Below are positions 9,106-16,893 of a DNA stretch of 64,000 bases, piece after piece (position 1 is the first letter of the stretch; each line of letters starts with the position of its first letter). Both the position numbers and the translations under genes were made by a program. The notes beneath the pieces are model-generated. The model saw nothing but the letters and a program-made list of their open reading frames with translations, did not search any database and was not told the origin of the DNA. Origin of the DNA: Sulfolobales archaeon (GTDB lineage Archaea; Thermoproteota; Thermoprotei_A; Sulfolobales; NBVN01); the NCBI GenBank assembly GCA_026413885.1, contig JAOAKA010000001.1, forward strand, positions 240,762-304,761, read 5' to 3'.

Positions 9106-9390
9106 TTAAAAGCTTTTACATCCTTCTACTACTTCTATAGTCCTCCTAACCATGTCTGAGAGAAGGATCACTTCATTCAAGATCGAACCTAGAGTTAGAA
9201 TATCTTCACTAAAGCAGTTGCTACAGCGTGCTTCATATATGTAGCAGCTATTCTCACTAATACTACTCAGTGAGAAACCTTTGGAAGGAACATCATCCGG
9301 ACTGAGAGACTTAACTAGAACCTCGGCAAGTAAATTACTTAAACATAACACTAGTTTAGCTCTAAGCTCAGTTCTCACACAGTACACCAA
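9106..9390 (-). CDS. pcc1: KEOPS complex subunit Pcc1
   Basis: Pcc1 is the small dimerising subunit of KEOPS, which makes N6-threonylcarbamoyladenosine at position 37 of ANN-decoding tRNAs together with Kae1, Bud32 and Cgi121. The 94-residue protein shows the family pattern: an N-terminal strand (VRTELRAKL), the LSPDDVPSKG turn, a beta strand after SENSCYIYEA, and a C-terminal helix with LNEVILLSDMV. Several extra cysteines are present. It lies directly upstream of eS1. The other KEOPS genes are not in the window. Confidence 0.85.
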   Translation of the reverse strand: MVYCVRTELRAKLVLCLSNLLAEVLVKSLSPDDVPSKGFSLSSISENSCYIYEARCSNCFSEDILTLGSILNEVILLSDMVRRTIEVVEGCKSF

Positions 9391-9441
9391 TGTCTATCTC
9401 TTCATCAGTAAACATATCCACACAGAGAGTCGGCACCGATT

Positions 9442-9846
9442 TTACCATAGCTTCACCTTTTTCGCCATCCTACTTCTAATGGCACCTCCGGCATAGTCCA
9501 CGTAGAGCTGCCAGTAATCTATTAAGTCTCTACCTATGTAGGCTTCGTAAAGCGGGTTCCTCCTTATAGGTCTAGCTACGTGAATAACTGTTTGATAAGG
9601 AATCTCATACCCACTAAACACCACCTTGTCGATTAGACATAGAGAGAAGATCGTGTACCTCCCTTCATCCGGTGTGCTTATCTCTACTTCACTAATTGAT
9701 TCAACACTTTCATAGCATTTAAGGTCTTCTGCTACGGAAACATCTATAAAAGAGATGTTGATATCTTTAACTACTGAAGCTCTTGCGTAGCTAAACCTAC
9801 TCCCTCTAAATAGTCCTAACAATAGTGCTATTTCAGGTCTACTCAT
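9442..9846 (-). CDS. Conserved-looking protein, unknown
   Basis: The 134-residue protein is beta-rich and has no transmembrane segment. Its C-terminal end (YIGRDLIDYWQLYVDY and following) resembles the last strand-loop-strand of retropepsin-like aspartic proteases, but the N-terminal DTG active site is absent, so I do not call it a protease. It lies between the TtuA-like gene and Pcc1, all on the minus strand with 51- and 74-base gaps, so it probably belongs to the same translation-related unit. Confidence 0.6.
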   Translation of the reverse strand: MSRPEIALLLGLFRGSRFSYARASVVKDINISFIDVSVAEDLKCYESVESISEVEISTPDEGRYTIFSLCLIDKVVFSGYEIPYQTVIHVARPIRRNPLYEAYIGRDLIDYWQLYVDYAGGAIRSRMAKKVKLW

Positions 9847-9920
9847 ATTCTCTATGACTCTACATCTAGCCCTACTTAAATAAGTGAACTAGACTTCAGT
9901 TTTGCGAACTGAGTGAGAAT

Positions 9921-10643
9921 TTAAACACTATGTAGAAACCTGTAGACTAATTCTGAGTGCTTTAGTGATAATTGTGTAGTAAGTTTCTCTAGGATATCGA
10001 CCTTCTCGACAGCGGGGTTGAAGCAGTCTAAACTCTTTAGAATACCGGAAATGTGAGCATACGCGATAATATCAGTTTTAAGCACTCTGTACATCGGAAT
10101 GAGGACCTCTATATCGCTAAACTTAGAGTATACTCTCGGTTTCATAACTTCGTATCTACTAACTAGGTTTTTCAGAAACTGAGTAAGCAAGTCACTTAAA
10201 GTTTCTGGTAGTGCTACAATGTCTAATCTAATAGCTAAGTTAGCTATGGCTCTCTCGATATCGCTGACTTCAAATAGATCTCCACTTAAGCTTGTGAAAA
10301 CTAAGTCTCGGCAGTGTTTTCTTAAAACTGGAGAGCACTCAATAAGTTCTTCATCTAACACTACACCTACAACCTCGCTGTTGAATTCCATCTCTACTTC
10401 ACTGAGAATCCGCATGAGGACTATGCTTTCCACGATCTTACGTGAGTAAACTGGGATAGCTATCTTAAGTCTAAAACCTTTCTTACTGATCTTAGAGAAC
10501 GACCTCTTAACCTCTCTAACCAGGTTTCTATGAAGGCAGATACCACAAAGTCTCTCACCTGAGTGCCTTCTGAAGTAGCTTGCTAAACGCTTTCTACAGC
10601 TTGAACACTCTCTAGCTACAGTATTCTCTGACATAGTGTTCAC
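9921..10643 (-). CDS. TtuA/Ncs6-like protein without a recognisable PP-loop
   Basis: The N-terminus has the zinc ribbon typical of the tRNA 2-thiolation enzymes TtuA/Ncs6: C13, C16, C33 and C36 with the LCGICLHRN context. In active relatives the next strand carries the ATP-pyrophosphatase loop SGGxDS. Here residues 59-80 keep the strand and helix but read IPVYSRKIVES, without the Gly-Gly and Asp. The later ATP-contact motif (GHNxDD in the family) is also missing near residue 145. At 240 residues it is shorter than the enzymes I know. It may be a pseudoenzyme or a zinc-ribbon tRNA-binding partner. Confidence 0.65.
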   Translation of the reverse strand: MNTMSENTVARECSSCRKRLASYFRRHSGERLCGICLHRNLVREVKRSFSKISKKGFRLKIAIPVYSRKIVESIVLMRILSEVEMEFNSEVVGVVLDEELIECSPVLRKHCRDLVFTSLSGDLFEVSDIERAIANLAIRLDIVALPETLSDLLTQFLKNLVSRYEVMKPRVYSKFSDIEVLIPMYRVLKTDIIAYAHISGILKSLDCFNPAVEKVDILEKLTTQLSLKHSELVYRFLHSV

Positions 10644-10722
10644 AGATATTCTACAGTTCCTTTTTAAGTAGCAGTATACTTAAATACCTATATCTATTGC
10701 TGTGTTTGTTTGGGAGTGCGTA

Positions 10723-11457
10723 ATGAGAGTACTAGCTATAAATGCCTCACCCAGAAAGTACGGAAATACGTACAAGCTACTTAGAGTAGCTATTGAAGCA
10801 TCAAAGTATGCTGGGGCTTTAGTGGAACTAATACATCTATACGACTACTCAATAAAACCCTGCATAGGGTGTGTAAGTGATATGCAGTTGTCCTGCAGAT
10901 ATCCGTGTCTTATAGATAGCGATGACGGTAATAAAATTCTCGATGAGATAGTTAGATCGGATGCGCTGATAATTTCAACACCGATCTACTGGTATGGTCC
11001 AAGTGGTCATTTAAAAAACCTAATCGACAGAATGACTTCTCTTGAAAATATGATTTTCGTATCGGGGAGGTCTCTACTTGAGGGTAAGGTATCAGGTTTC
11101 ATTGCTGTTGGAGCTGACAGTGGTAATATCGCAGCTATATCTTACCTAATGGTGGTAATGAATTCCATGGGTGTTGTGATACCTCCTTGGGCTCTAGCCT
11201 ACTACCTGGGACAGGGTGATGCCTTAGAAAATAGAGAATCTGTGTTGGATGCTGCTAATCTAGGTTTTCTCGTTACTAGAGCAGCTCTAGGAGCACATCC
11301 AAACGAACTACGCTACAACCCACATCTTCTAGAAAAACTAGGTGGAGAAGAACTCATTTTAAAGATATATAGTGAAATCCGTAAGCTCTATCAACGAGAA
11401 CAAGTAGAGAGAAAGAATATCTTTCAAAATCGATCTGGGAGAGAAAATACCGAGTAG
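10723..11457 (+). CDS. NADPH-dependent FMN reductase-like flavoprotein
   Basis: The protein has the flavodoxin-like fold of iron-sulfur flavoproteins and FMN reductases. NASPRKYGNT at the N-terminus is the FMN phosphate loop, and TPIYWYGPSGHLKNLIDR is the second flavin motif. Between them KPCIGC and, after a gap, SCRYPC give four cysteines, as in archaeal iron-sulfur flavoproteins, so an Fe-S cluster is possible. Start ATG 10723 has GGGAG eleven bases before; the GTG at 10702 would add seven non-conserved residues. A CTTAAATA box lies near 10679. Confidence 0.88.
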   Translation: MRVLAINASPRKYGNTYKLLRVAIEASKYAGALVELIHLYDYSIKPCIGCVSDMQLSCRYPCLIDSDDGNKILDEIVRSDALIISTPIYWYGPSGHLKNLIDRMTSLENMIFVSGRSLLEGKVSGFIAVGADSGNIAAISYLMVVMNSMGVVIPPWALAYYLGQGDALENRESVLDAANLGFLVTRAALGAHPNELRYNPHLLEKLGGEELILKIYSEIRKLYQREQVERKNIFQNRSGRENTE

Positions 11458-11911
11458 AAAACTTAGCAAGTTCTACTACAAAAAACGTTTTAATACTAGT
11501 CCCCAGATTTCACAATTATTTCCCCCTCTATTTCAACGATTAAGTTTTAGTGAACTCTATTTCAATAAGTGGATTTAGATAGTGTTTGCTTAAGCATTAA
11601 CAGTAAATTACTGTGTAAATAGAAGATTTTCGCAGTTCTCCGCATCAGCCAAATGCCTTTACTTCACCTACTCAGTGCCGGAGGAAGTCATCACTCTACT
11701 GGGTCGTAGCGTGGGTTTCACATCACATATCAGCGCTTAAAGACCTCTTTCATCCCTTAGATAGCGTGTATCTGAGTTTTAATTTTTAACTAGGTAGGGA
11801 AGCTTCCTTGTGTGAATACTCTATAGGTCTTCTAAGTCTTAGAGTAGCTACTCCGTCTACATTGTAAAGTATCTATTAAGTTGTGCTGCTGTATTAGTAG
11901 GGTATTTCACT
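11458..11911. other. 454-base intergenic region with C/D sRNA
   Basis: No protein gene is supported here on either strand. The middle of the region contains a C/D box guide RNA on the minus strand (11640-11699). Just upstream of it on the same strand is a TTAAAAC box (about 11778-11784), then GGGATGA, CTGA (11728-11731) and GTGATGT, which look like C, D' and C' boxes of a second guide without a clear D box. The remainder is AT-rich and includes the leader of the glycosyltransferase gene, where I see no feature. Confidence 0.5.
11640..11699 (-). ncRNA. C/D box sRNA, dual guide for 16S and 23S rRNA
   Basis: On the minus strand the layout is C box GTGATGA (11694-11688), a 12-base guide, D' CTGA (11675-11672), four bases, C' GTGAAGT, a 12-base guide, and D CTGA (11648-11645). 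This is the standard spacing of archaeal C/D guides. The first guide, CTTCCTCCGGCA, pairs with the universal 16S GGAGGAAG region (near E. coli 1177). The second, AAAGGCATTTGG, pairs with CCAAATGCCTT, the archaeal/eukaryal form of the 23S region near E. coli 1935. By the fifth-base rule the 2'-O-methyl sites are the first G of GGAGG and the third A of CCAAA. rRNA matches are from memory. Confidence 0.85.
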
Positions 11912-12982
11912 GTGTCATCGAAGACTGACGTAAGTATAGTGATCCCTACATATAACGAGAGAGAGAATATAACTCGATTAATAAAGATCCTTCACGATAT
12001 CGCGACTGAGAACGGTTTTTCTTACGAAGTTATAGTTGTTGACGATAGTTCACCAGATGGAACTGCTGATGCTGTAAGAGCCGTGCAGGACCGCTACAAC
12101 ATTAAATTGATCGTGAGACCTGGGAAAATGGGGTTAGCATCTGCTGTACTCGAAGGTTTGAGGGTAGCTAGAGGCTCTGTTTTAGTAGTAATGGATGCTG
12201 ACCTGCAGCACCCTCCCGAAGTACTACCAGAGATGCTGAAGAAAGCTCTAAGTGAGTGTGACATTGTCGTAGGTTCTCGATATGTTCGAGGAGGTTATAC
12301 GAGGGGTTGGTCCCCCCTTAGGAAACTTATTTCAAGAGGTGCTGACTCGATAGCTAAAATACTGCTTCCAAAAACTCGCGGAGTTAAAGACACTATGTCT
12401 GGATACTTCGTGCTAAAGAGAGAAGTTATCGATGAGGTATCTTTGAATCCAAGAGGCTTTAAAGTACTTCTCGAAATCCTAGTTAAAGGACGCTACAAAA
12501 AGGCTTGTGAACACCCTATCGAGTTCAGAGCTAGAACATGGGGTGAGTCAAAATTAGGAGTTACCGAAATCTTCAATTACTTGCTTCACGTATTAAATCT
12601 GGCTCACGAATCTGTGAGATTCGTCCTCGTAGGTGGACTAGGAACTGTAATTAATCTCGCGACTCTCTACTTCTTAGGCTACCTACTAGGATTTGAGCAC
12701 TGGATTTCCGTATTGATAGCATTCGAAACTTCAACATTATTTAACTTTGTGATGCACGAGGCGTGGACGTTTAAGTCCGCATTTAGTAGAGGTGTTTTTA
12801 CGCGATTAGCTGAATTTCACGGTGCTGTTATACTCCACTTTGTATCTCAAGTTGCTGTATCAAACCTACTCTTCTATAGCTATAGAGTAGAGAGAATGTT
12901 GTCTCAGTTAGTCGGCATATTGTTAGGGTTCTTCCTCAACTATGTGTTAAGTAGGTACATCATCTGGAAAAAGCTACAGTAA
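11912..12982 (+). CDS. Dolichol-phosphate mannosyltransferase-like GT2 with GtrA domain
   Basis: The N-terminal 230 residues are a family 2 glycosyltransferase of the DPM1 type: IPTYNERENI, VVDDSSPDG (near residue 45) and the metal-binding DADLQHP (near 95), followed by GSRYVRGG. The C-terminal 120 residues form a four-helix GtrA-like membrane domain (beginning FVLVGGLGTVINL). It most likely transfers mannose or glucose from a nucleotide sugar to a dolichyl phosphate at the membrane for N-glycosylation or lipid glycosylation. Start is GTG; the long upstream gap shows it has its own promoter. Confidence 0.92.
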   Translation: MSSKTDVSIVIPTYNERENITRLIKILHDIATENGFSYEVIVVDDSSPDGTADAVRAVQDRYNIKLIVRPGKMGLASAVLEGLRVARGSVLVVMDADLQHPPEVLPEMLKKALSECDIVVGSRYVRGGYTRGWSPLRKLISRGADSIAKILLPKTRGVKDTMSGYFVLKREVIDEVSLNPRGFKVLLEILVKGRYKKACEHPIEFRARTWGESKLGVTEIFNYLLHVLNLAHESVRFVLVGGLGTVINLATLYFLGYLLGFEHWISVLIAFETSTLFNFVMHEAWTFKSAFSRGVFTRLAEFHGAVILHFVSQVAVSNLLFYSYRVERMLSQLVGILLGFFLNYVLSRYIIWKKLQ

Positions 12983-13086
12983 AGAGTTAACCAGCTAGAG
13001 CAGAGACGCTAACTTTACTTCAGCATAATACTATTAGAATTAAAATATACATGGAGTGAGGAAAACTGGTTAAACTAAAACTAATA

Positions 13087-15390
13087 GTGAGTGGGCTAGT
13101 TCAGGGAGTAGGCTTTAGACCATACGTGCACTCACTAGCGAAATCCTTGAAACTGGGTGGATACGTTAAGAATGTAGGAGGATCGGAGGTAGAGATAGTT
13201 GTTGAGGGGGATAGAGACAGTGTCTCACTGTTTCTCTATAAGCTACTTCTAGATACTCCGAAACCTGCTGAAGTAGAACACGTAGTCATAGAAGAAGTAC
13301 ATCAAGGAGAGTACCTAGAATTCAAAATCGAGAAGTCTTCCGGCACACTCTACTTACGCTCCATGCTGCCGCCGGATTTCAGTATATGCGATGAGTGTCT
13401 GCGGGAAGTTCTTGACCCGAGAGATAGGAGGCATTCCTACCCGTTTAATTCGTGTGTTTGGTGTGGCCCCAGATTTTCAATGATGTATAGCGTACCTTAC
13501 GATAGAAATATGACATCTATGAGAGATTTTCCACTCTGCCCCGATTGTGCGAGGGAGTATACAGATATCGAGAATAGAAGGAGGTACCACGCTCAAGGCA
13601 TATCCTGTCCCAAGTGTGGACCTAGAGCATACCTATATACACGTAACTTAGAGTTATTGGATGTCGATGAGCCTATACATGAAGCAGCAAAACTCATTAG
13701 TGAAGGTTATATCGTTGGAGTTAAGGGAGTTGGTGGATACCACATAGCTTGCTTAGCCACAGATGACGATGTGGTCTTAAGGCTTAGGCAGAGAAAGAAG
13801 AGACCTACAAAGCCGTTCGCAGTTATGACTCTAGATATAGATATCGCAGATAGGCTAGTTGTTCTCGACGATATTTCTAGAAATCTACTACTCTCTCCCC
13901 AGAGACCTATTGTGCTGCTACTTAAGAGAGAGAGTTCACCAGTATCTAAATATGTATCACCAGGCATGGCTCACGAAGGTGTTTTCCTACCATATACAGC
14001 TCTCCACTATATTCTCCTCAGAGATGTGAGAGATCGATTTGCTGTAATGACTAGTGGTAATGTAACTGATGAACCTATGTGTTACAATGAAAAATGCGCA
14101 ATAGATAAGTTAAGTAAGATAGCTGACTTTATTTTAACTCACAATAGGGTGATTGTCAATAGGGTAGACGATAGTGTTATAAGGTTTACCGACGGTAGTC
14201 CAATTTTACTTAGGAGGTCGAGAGGGTATGTTCCACAGTGGATTAGAATTCCATTTAGACTTAGTGTTGAAGCTGTAGCTATGGGCGCCGACATCATAAG
14301 TGCTCCAGCAGTCGCTTTTGAAGATAGAGTCGTATTAACTCAGTACATAGGAGAACTCGGCAACGGAGAAACAATGTCCGAGTTTCTTAAGTACTTAAGA
14401 TACTTCACAGATGTCTATAGAGTAGATTCTGCTAAAGCTGTGTATGTAGTTGATAAACACCCAAGATATATATCTCGCGCTATTGGAGTGGAAATGAGTG
14501 AGAATTCCGGGAAGCTCGTAGAGATACAGCACCATACAGCCCACATCCTCAGCACGATGGCTGACGCTAACCTGTTAGGTGAGTCATACATAGGAGTAGC
14601 TACCGATGGAGTTGGTTACGGAGATGATGGTGCTATATGGGGTTGTGAAGTAATTGAGATATCGAGAATGGGATATAGAAGACTCGGAAAACTATCTTAC
14701 GTAAAGCTAAGTGGAAGTGATCGAGATGTAGAGTATCCAGCGCGAGTGTTAGCATCGTATCTTACTAGAATACTAAGTGAAGAAGAAGTTATATCTCTAT
14801 ATGAGAAAAGCGGATTAGTTAAGACTCTACCGGGGGGTAATCTGGAGTTAGAGATATTCTTAAGAACTGTGAAGAAAAACTGGATTTATTCATCTAGTCT
14901 CGGGAGATTTCTAGATGCCATATCAGTTCTACTAGGCGTAGCTGTAACTCGAGAATACGAGGGAAGTCCCGCAATTAGACTTGAAGAAGCTGCTTATCGA
15001 GGTTCACTACTACCAGAAGCAGACTTTGCTGATGAGCTAGTGCATGTAGGTGAAGTTATCGAGATAGATCCCATTCCTCTAATCGAGAGAATTCTTAAAT
15101 ACGCAAGTGAAGGCAGACCTCAGAGAGATATAGCATATACAGCACAATATGTGATTGGAAGAGCCATTGGGAGAGCTATTCTTACCGCTGCTAGAGGAAA
15201 GAGAGTAAGTAGGTTGGTGCCGGCGGGAGGTGGAGCTATAGTAAACTCAATTATAGTGAGAGGAGTAAAAGACGAACTAAAGAGTGAAGAATTTGTCTTA
15301 GTGCTGCCGACTCGCATACCACCTAATGACGGTGGTATCGCTCTAGGTCAAATATATTCTTTAGCATATATAGCTAATATAGCTAGTTAA
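13087..15390 (+). CDS. hypF: Carbamoyltransferase HypF
   Basis: HypF converts carbamoyl phosphate to a thiocarboxamide on HypE, the source of the CN ligands of [NiFe] hydrogenases. The 767 residues contain an acylphosphatase domain (GLVQGVGFRP), two C-x2-C...C-x2-C zinc fingers (about 100-180), a YrdC-like domain (190-380) and a Kae1-like carbamoyl-transfer domain with HHTAH and a GGGA motif. The listed GTG start would cut the first strand; the frame continues upstream through VKLKLI to CTG 13066 with no ATG, GTG or TTG, so initiation may lie there. It heads the hydrogenase island. Confidence 0.95.
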   Translation: MSGLVQGVGFRPYVHSLAKSLKLGGYVKNVGGSEVEIVVEGDRDSVSLFLYKLLLDTPKPAEVEHVVIEEVHQGEYLEFKIEKSSGTLYLRSMLPPDFSICDECLREVLDPRDRRHSYPFNSCVWCGPRFSMMYSVPYDRNMTSMRDFPLCPDCAREYTDIENRRRYHAQGISCPKCGPRAYLYTRNLELLDVDEPIHEAAKLISEGYIVGVKGVGGYHIACLATDDDVVLRLRQRKKRPTKPFAVMTLDIDIADRLVVLDDISRNLLLSPQRPIVLLLKRESSPVSKYVSPGMAHEGVFLPYTALHYILLRDVRDRFAVMTSGNVTDEPMCYNEKCAIDKLSKIADFILTHNRVIVNRVDDSVIRFTDGSPILLRRSRGYVPQWIRIPFRLSVEAVAMGADIISAPAVAFEDRVVLTQYIGELGNGETMSEFLKYLRYFTDVYRVDSAKAVYVVDKHPRYISRAIGVEMSENSGKLVEIQHHTAHILSTMADANLLGESYIGVATDGVGYGDDGAIWGCEVIEISRMGYRRLGKLSYVKLSGSDRDVEYPARVLASYLTRILSEEEVISLYEKSGLVKTLPGGNLELEIFLRTVKKNWIYSSSLGRFLDAISVLLGVAVTREYEGSPAIRLEEAAYRGSLLPEADFADELVHVGEVIEIDPIPLIERILKYASEGRPQRDIAYTAQYVIGRAIGRAILTAARGKRVSRLVPAGGGAIVNSIIVRGVKDELKSEEFVLVLPTRIPPNDGGIALGQIYSLAYIANIAS

Positions 15391-15491
15391 CAGTCAAGTG
15401 CTGAGTAGCATACAAAGTTTTAGGGCTAACTACGATCTCCACAGAAATTCAAGTTCTAAAAACTAGTAATATTTGGATAGAGGTCGGCGTC

Positions 15492-16010
15492 ATGGTAGTA
15501 ATAGTTAGTGAAGAAGAGCTAAAGCTCTTTTTAGAGAGAGTTCTAATTCCAGGTGAATCTGTAGTAGTAGGTATTGGAAACGAGTTAAGATGTGATGACG
15601 GCTTTGGGGTGTATTTAGCTAGGTCTCTATCGAATCTCTCGGCGAAGTATTCAAAGAGGAAGTGTTTGTTAGTTATTGAGGCCGGTACCGCAGTAGAGTC
15701 TTACCTAGACATACTAAGTACAGCAAAGATATCACTAATACTAGATGTTGTTGAGGCCCCCATTCCTCTTTCTGAGATAGTTGTTCTAAGTAGAAGCGAT
15801 ATTCCGAAGTATCCTACATCTCTTTCTACTCACACTATAGGAATAGACACATTACTAAGCCTAGTGAAATCTGATATCTACGTAATCGGTACTAGACCTA
15901 TTTGCTTAGACGTAAGACTTGGTGTTACAAAGTATGTAGCAGAAGCAATTCGAAAAATCGTGAAAGCCTTTATATATGTTCTCGAACGCCGAGGATGCAT
16001 TAAAGTTTAG
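15492..16010 (+). CDS. hycI: Hydrogenase maturation protease (HycI/HyaD family)
   Basis: This endopeptidase removes the C-terminal tail of the [NiFe] large subunit after nickel insertion. The family motif GIGNELRCDDGFG (starting near residue 27) provides one nickel-sensing acidic residue, ILDVVEAP holds the second Asp, and STHTIG supplies the His. The 172 residues fit the family. Start ATG follows a GAGGT site. It lies between hypF and the hydrogenase operon, and its predicted substrate, the large subunit three genes downstream, indeed has a cleavable tail. Confidence 0.93.
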   Translation: MVVIVSEEELKLFLERVLIPGESVVVGIGNELRCDDGFGVYLARSLSNLSAKYSKRKCLLVIEAGTAVESYLDILSTAKISLILDVVEAPIPLSEIVVLSRSDIPKYPTSLSTHTIGIDTLLSLVKSDIYVIGTRPICLDVRLGVTKYVAEAIRKIVKAFIYVLERRGCIKV

Positions 16011-16019
16011 TATTTAATG

Positions 16020-16026
16020 CTTAAAT
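16020..16026 (+). promoter_or_regulatory. TATA box of the Mbh operon
   Basis: CTTAAAT lies about 26-28 bases before a predicted start site near 16048, which would leave a leader of about ten bases containing GGTG before ATG 16058. A second AT-rich box (TATTTAAT, 16011-16018) is next to it, so two start points are possible. Confidence 0.5.
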
Positions 16027-16057
16027 CTTTCGGGGTGATAACCTATATGGTGCCGGA

Positions 16058-16471
16058 ATGAGCACTAAGATCATGAAATACTCCCCCTGGATAATGCACT
16101 TTAATGCTGGAGCATGTAATGGCTGTGACATCGAAACACTTGCGGCACTCACTCCTTTCTTCGACCCTGAACGTTTAGGAGTTAAACTAGCGCCAAATCC
16201 AAGACATGCTGATGTAATAATTGTAACAGGAGCACTCAATAAGAAAGCTGCTGAAAGACTCAAGAGACTCTACGATCAAACTCCATCACCTAAGTTTGTT
16301 ATAGCTTGTGGTGCGTGCGCGATATCTGGAGGTGTCTTCGCAAACTCCTACCCGCTTATCTCAAGAGCAGATAAAGTAGTTCCTGTAGATGTCTATATTC
16401 CGGGTTGCCCACCTAGACCTGAGGCAATACTTCACGGAATTAAGAAACTACTGGATAGAGTAGGTGGTTAA
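16058..16471 (+). CDS. mbhJ: Membrane-bound hydrogenase small subunit (MbhJ-like)
   Basis: This is the NuoB-like small subunit, which holds the [4Fe-4S] cluster next to the [NiFe] site. The ligand cysteines are visible as C20 and C23 (ACNGC), the C84/C87 pair in CGAC, and C117 in PGCPP. Its 137 residues show the short Ech/Mbh type without the extra clusters of uptake hydrogenases. ATG is preceded by GGTG. Two bases separate it from the next gene. It works on the cytoplasmic face of the membrane. Confidence 0.93.
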   Translation: MSTKIMKYSPWIMHFNAGACNGCDIETLAALTPFFDPERLGVKLAPNPRHADVIIVTGALNKKAAERLKRLYDQTPSPKFVIACGACAISGGVFANSYPLISRADKVVPVDVYIPGCPPRPEAILHGIKKLLDRVGG

Positions 16472-16473
16472 TT

Positions 16474-16890
16474 TTGAGTTTATTGTTGGGTGATGTCCGG
16501 TTCGAGGAAGTTAGTCCTAGGAGATTCGTAGCTACAGTAACAAAACATGAGTTGAGAAAAACAGTAGAAGTAGTAGTTAAAGAAGATTCCTATCTTTCTA
16601 CTATTACTGCTGTAGATATACCTAAAGACGGTAAGATAGAGTTAAACTACATCTTTTGGAGTGTTAAATACAAAGCTGCTATTGTAGTTAAAGTACTAGT
16701 AGATAGAAGTGACCCAGTTGTTCCAAGTATATCAGACATAGTCCGTGGAGCAGTTGGAAGTGAGGTTGAGGTCTACGACTTGATGGGGGTTATATTTCAG
16801 GAAAACGGGAGACTTAGAAGAGGTTTTCTAGCTCCTGAAGACATAGTAGCTAGGGAAATCTACCCACTGAGAAAAGACTCAGGTGTTTAA
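16474..16890 (+). CDS. mbhK: Hydrogenase subunit MbhK (NuoC-like)
   Basis: The 138-residue protein corresponds to the NuoC-like subunit that packs against the small and large subunits and has no cofactor. The segment IELNYIFWSVKYKAAIVVKVLVDRSDPVVPSISDI is typical in pattern (strand pair, then the DP turn and a PSI(S/T)D helix). It starts at TTG two bases after mbhJ and ends three bases before mbhL, so translation is coupled. Confidence 0.85.
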   Translation: MSLLLGDVRFEEVSPRRFVATVTKHELRKTVEVVVKEDSYLSTITAVDIPKDGKIELNYIFWSVKYKAAIVVKVLVDRSDPVVPSISDIVRGAVGSEVEVYDLMGVIFQENGRLRRGFLAPEDIVAREIYPLRKDSGV

Positions 16891-16893
16891 GCT

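Noticed and set aside
9442-9846. Retropepsin-like aspartic protease
   Set aside because: Only the end resembles the fold; the DTG/DSG active site is missing.
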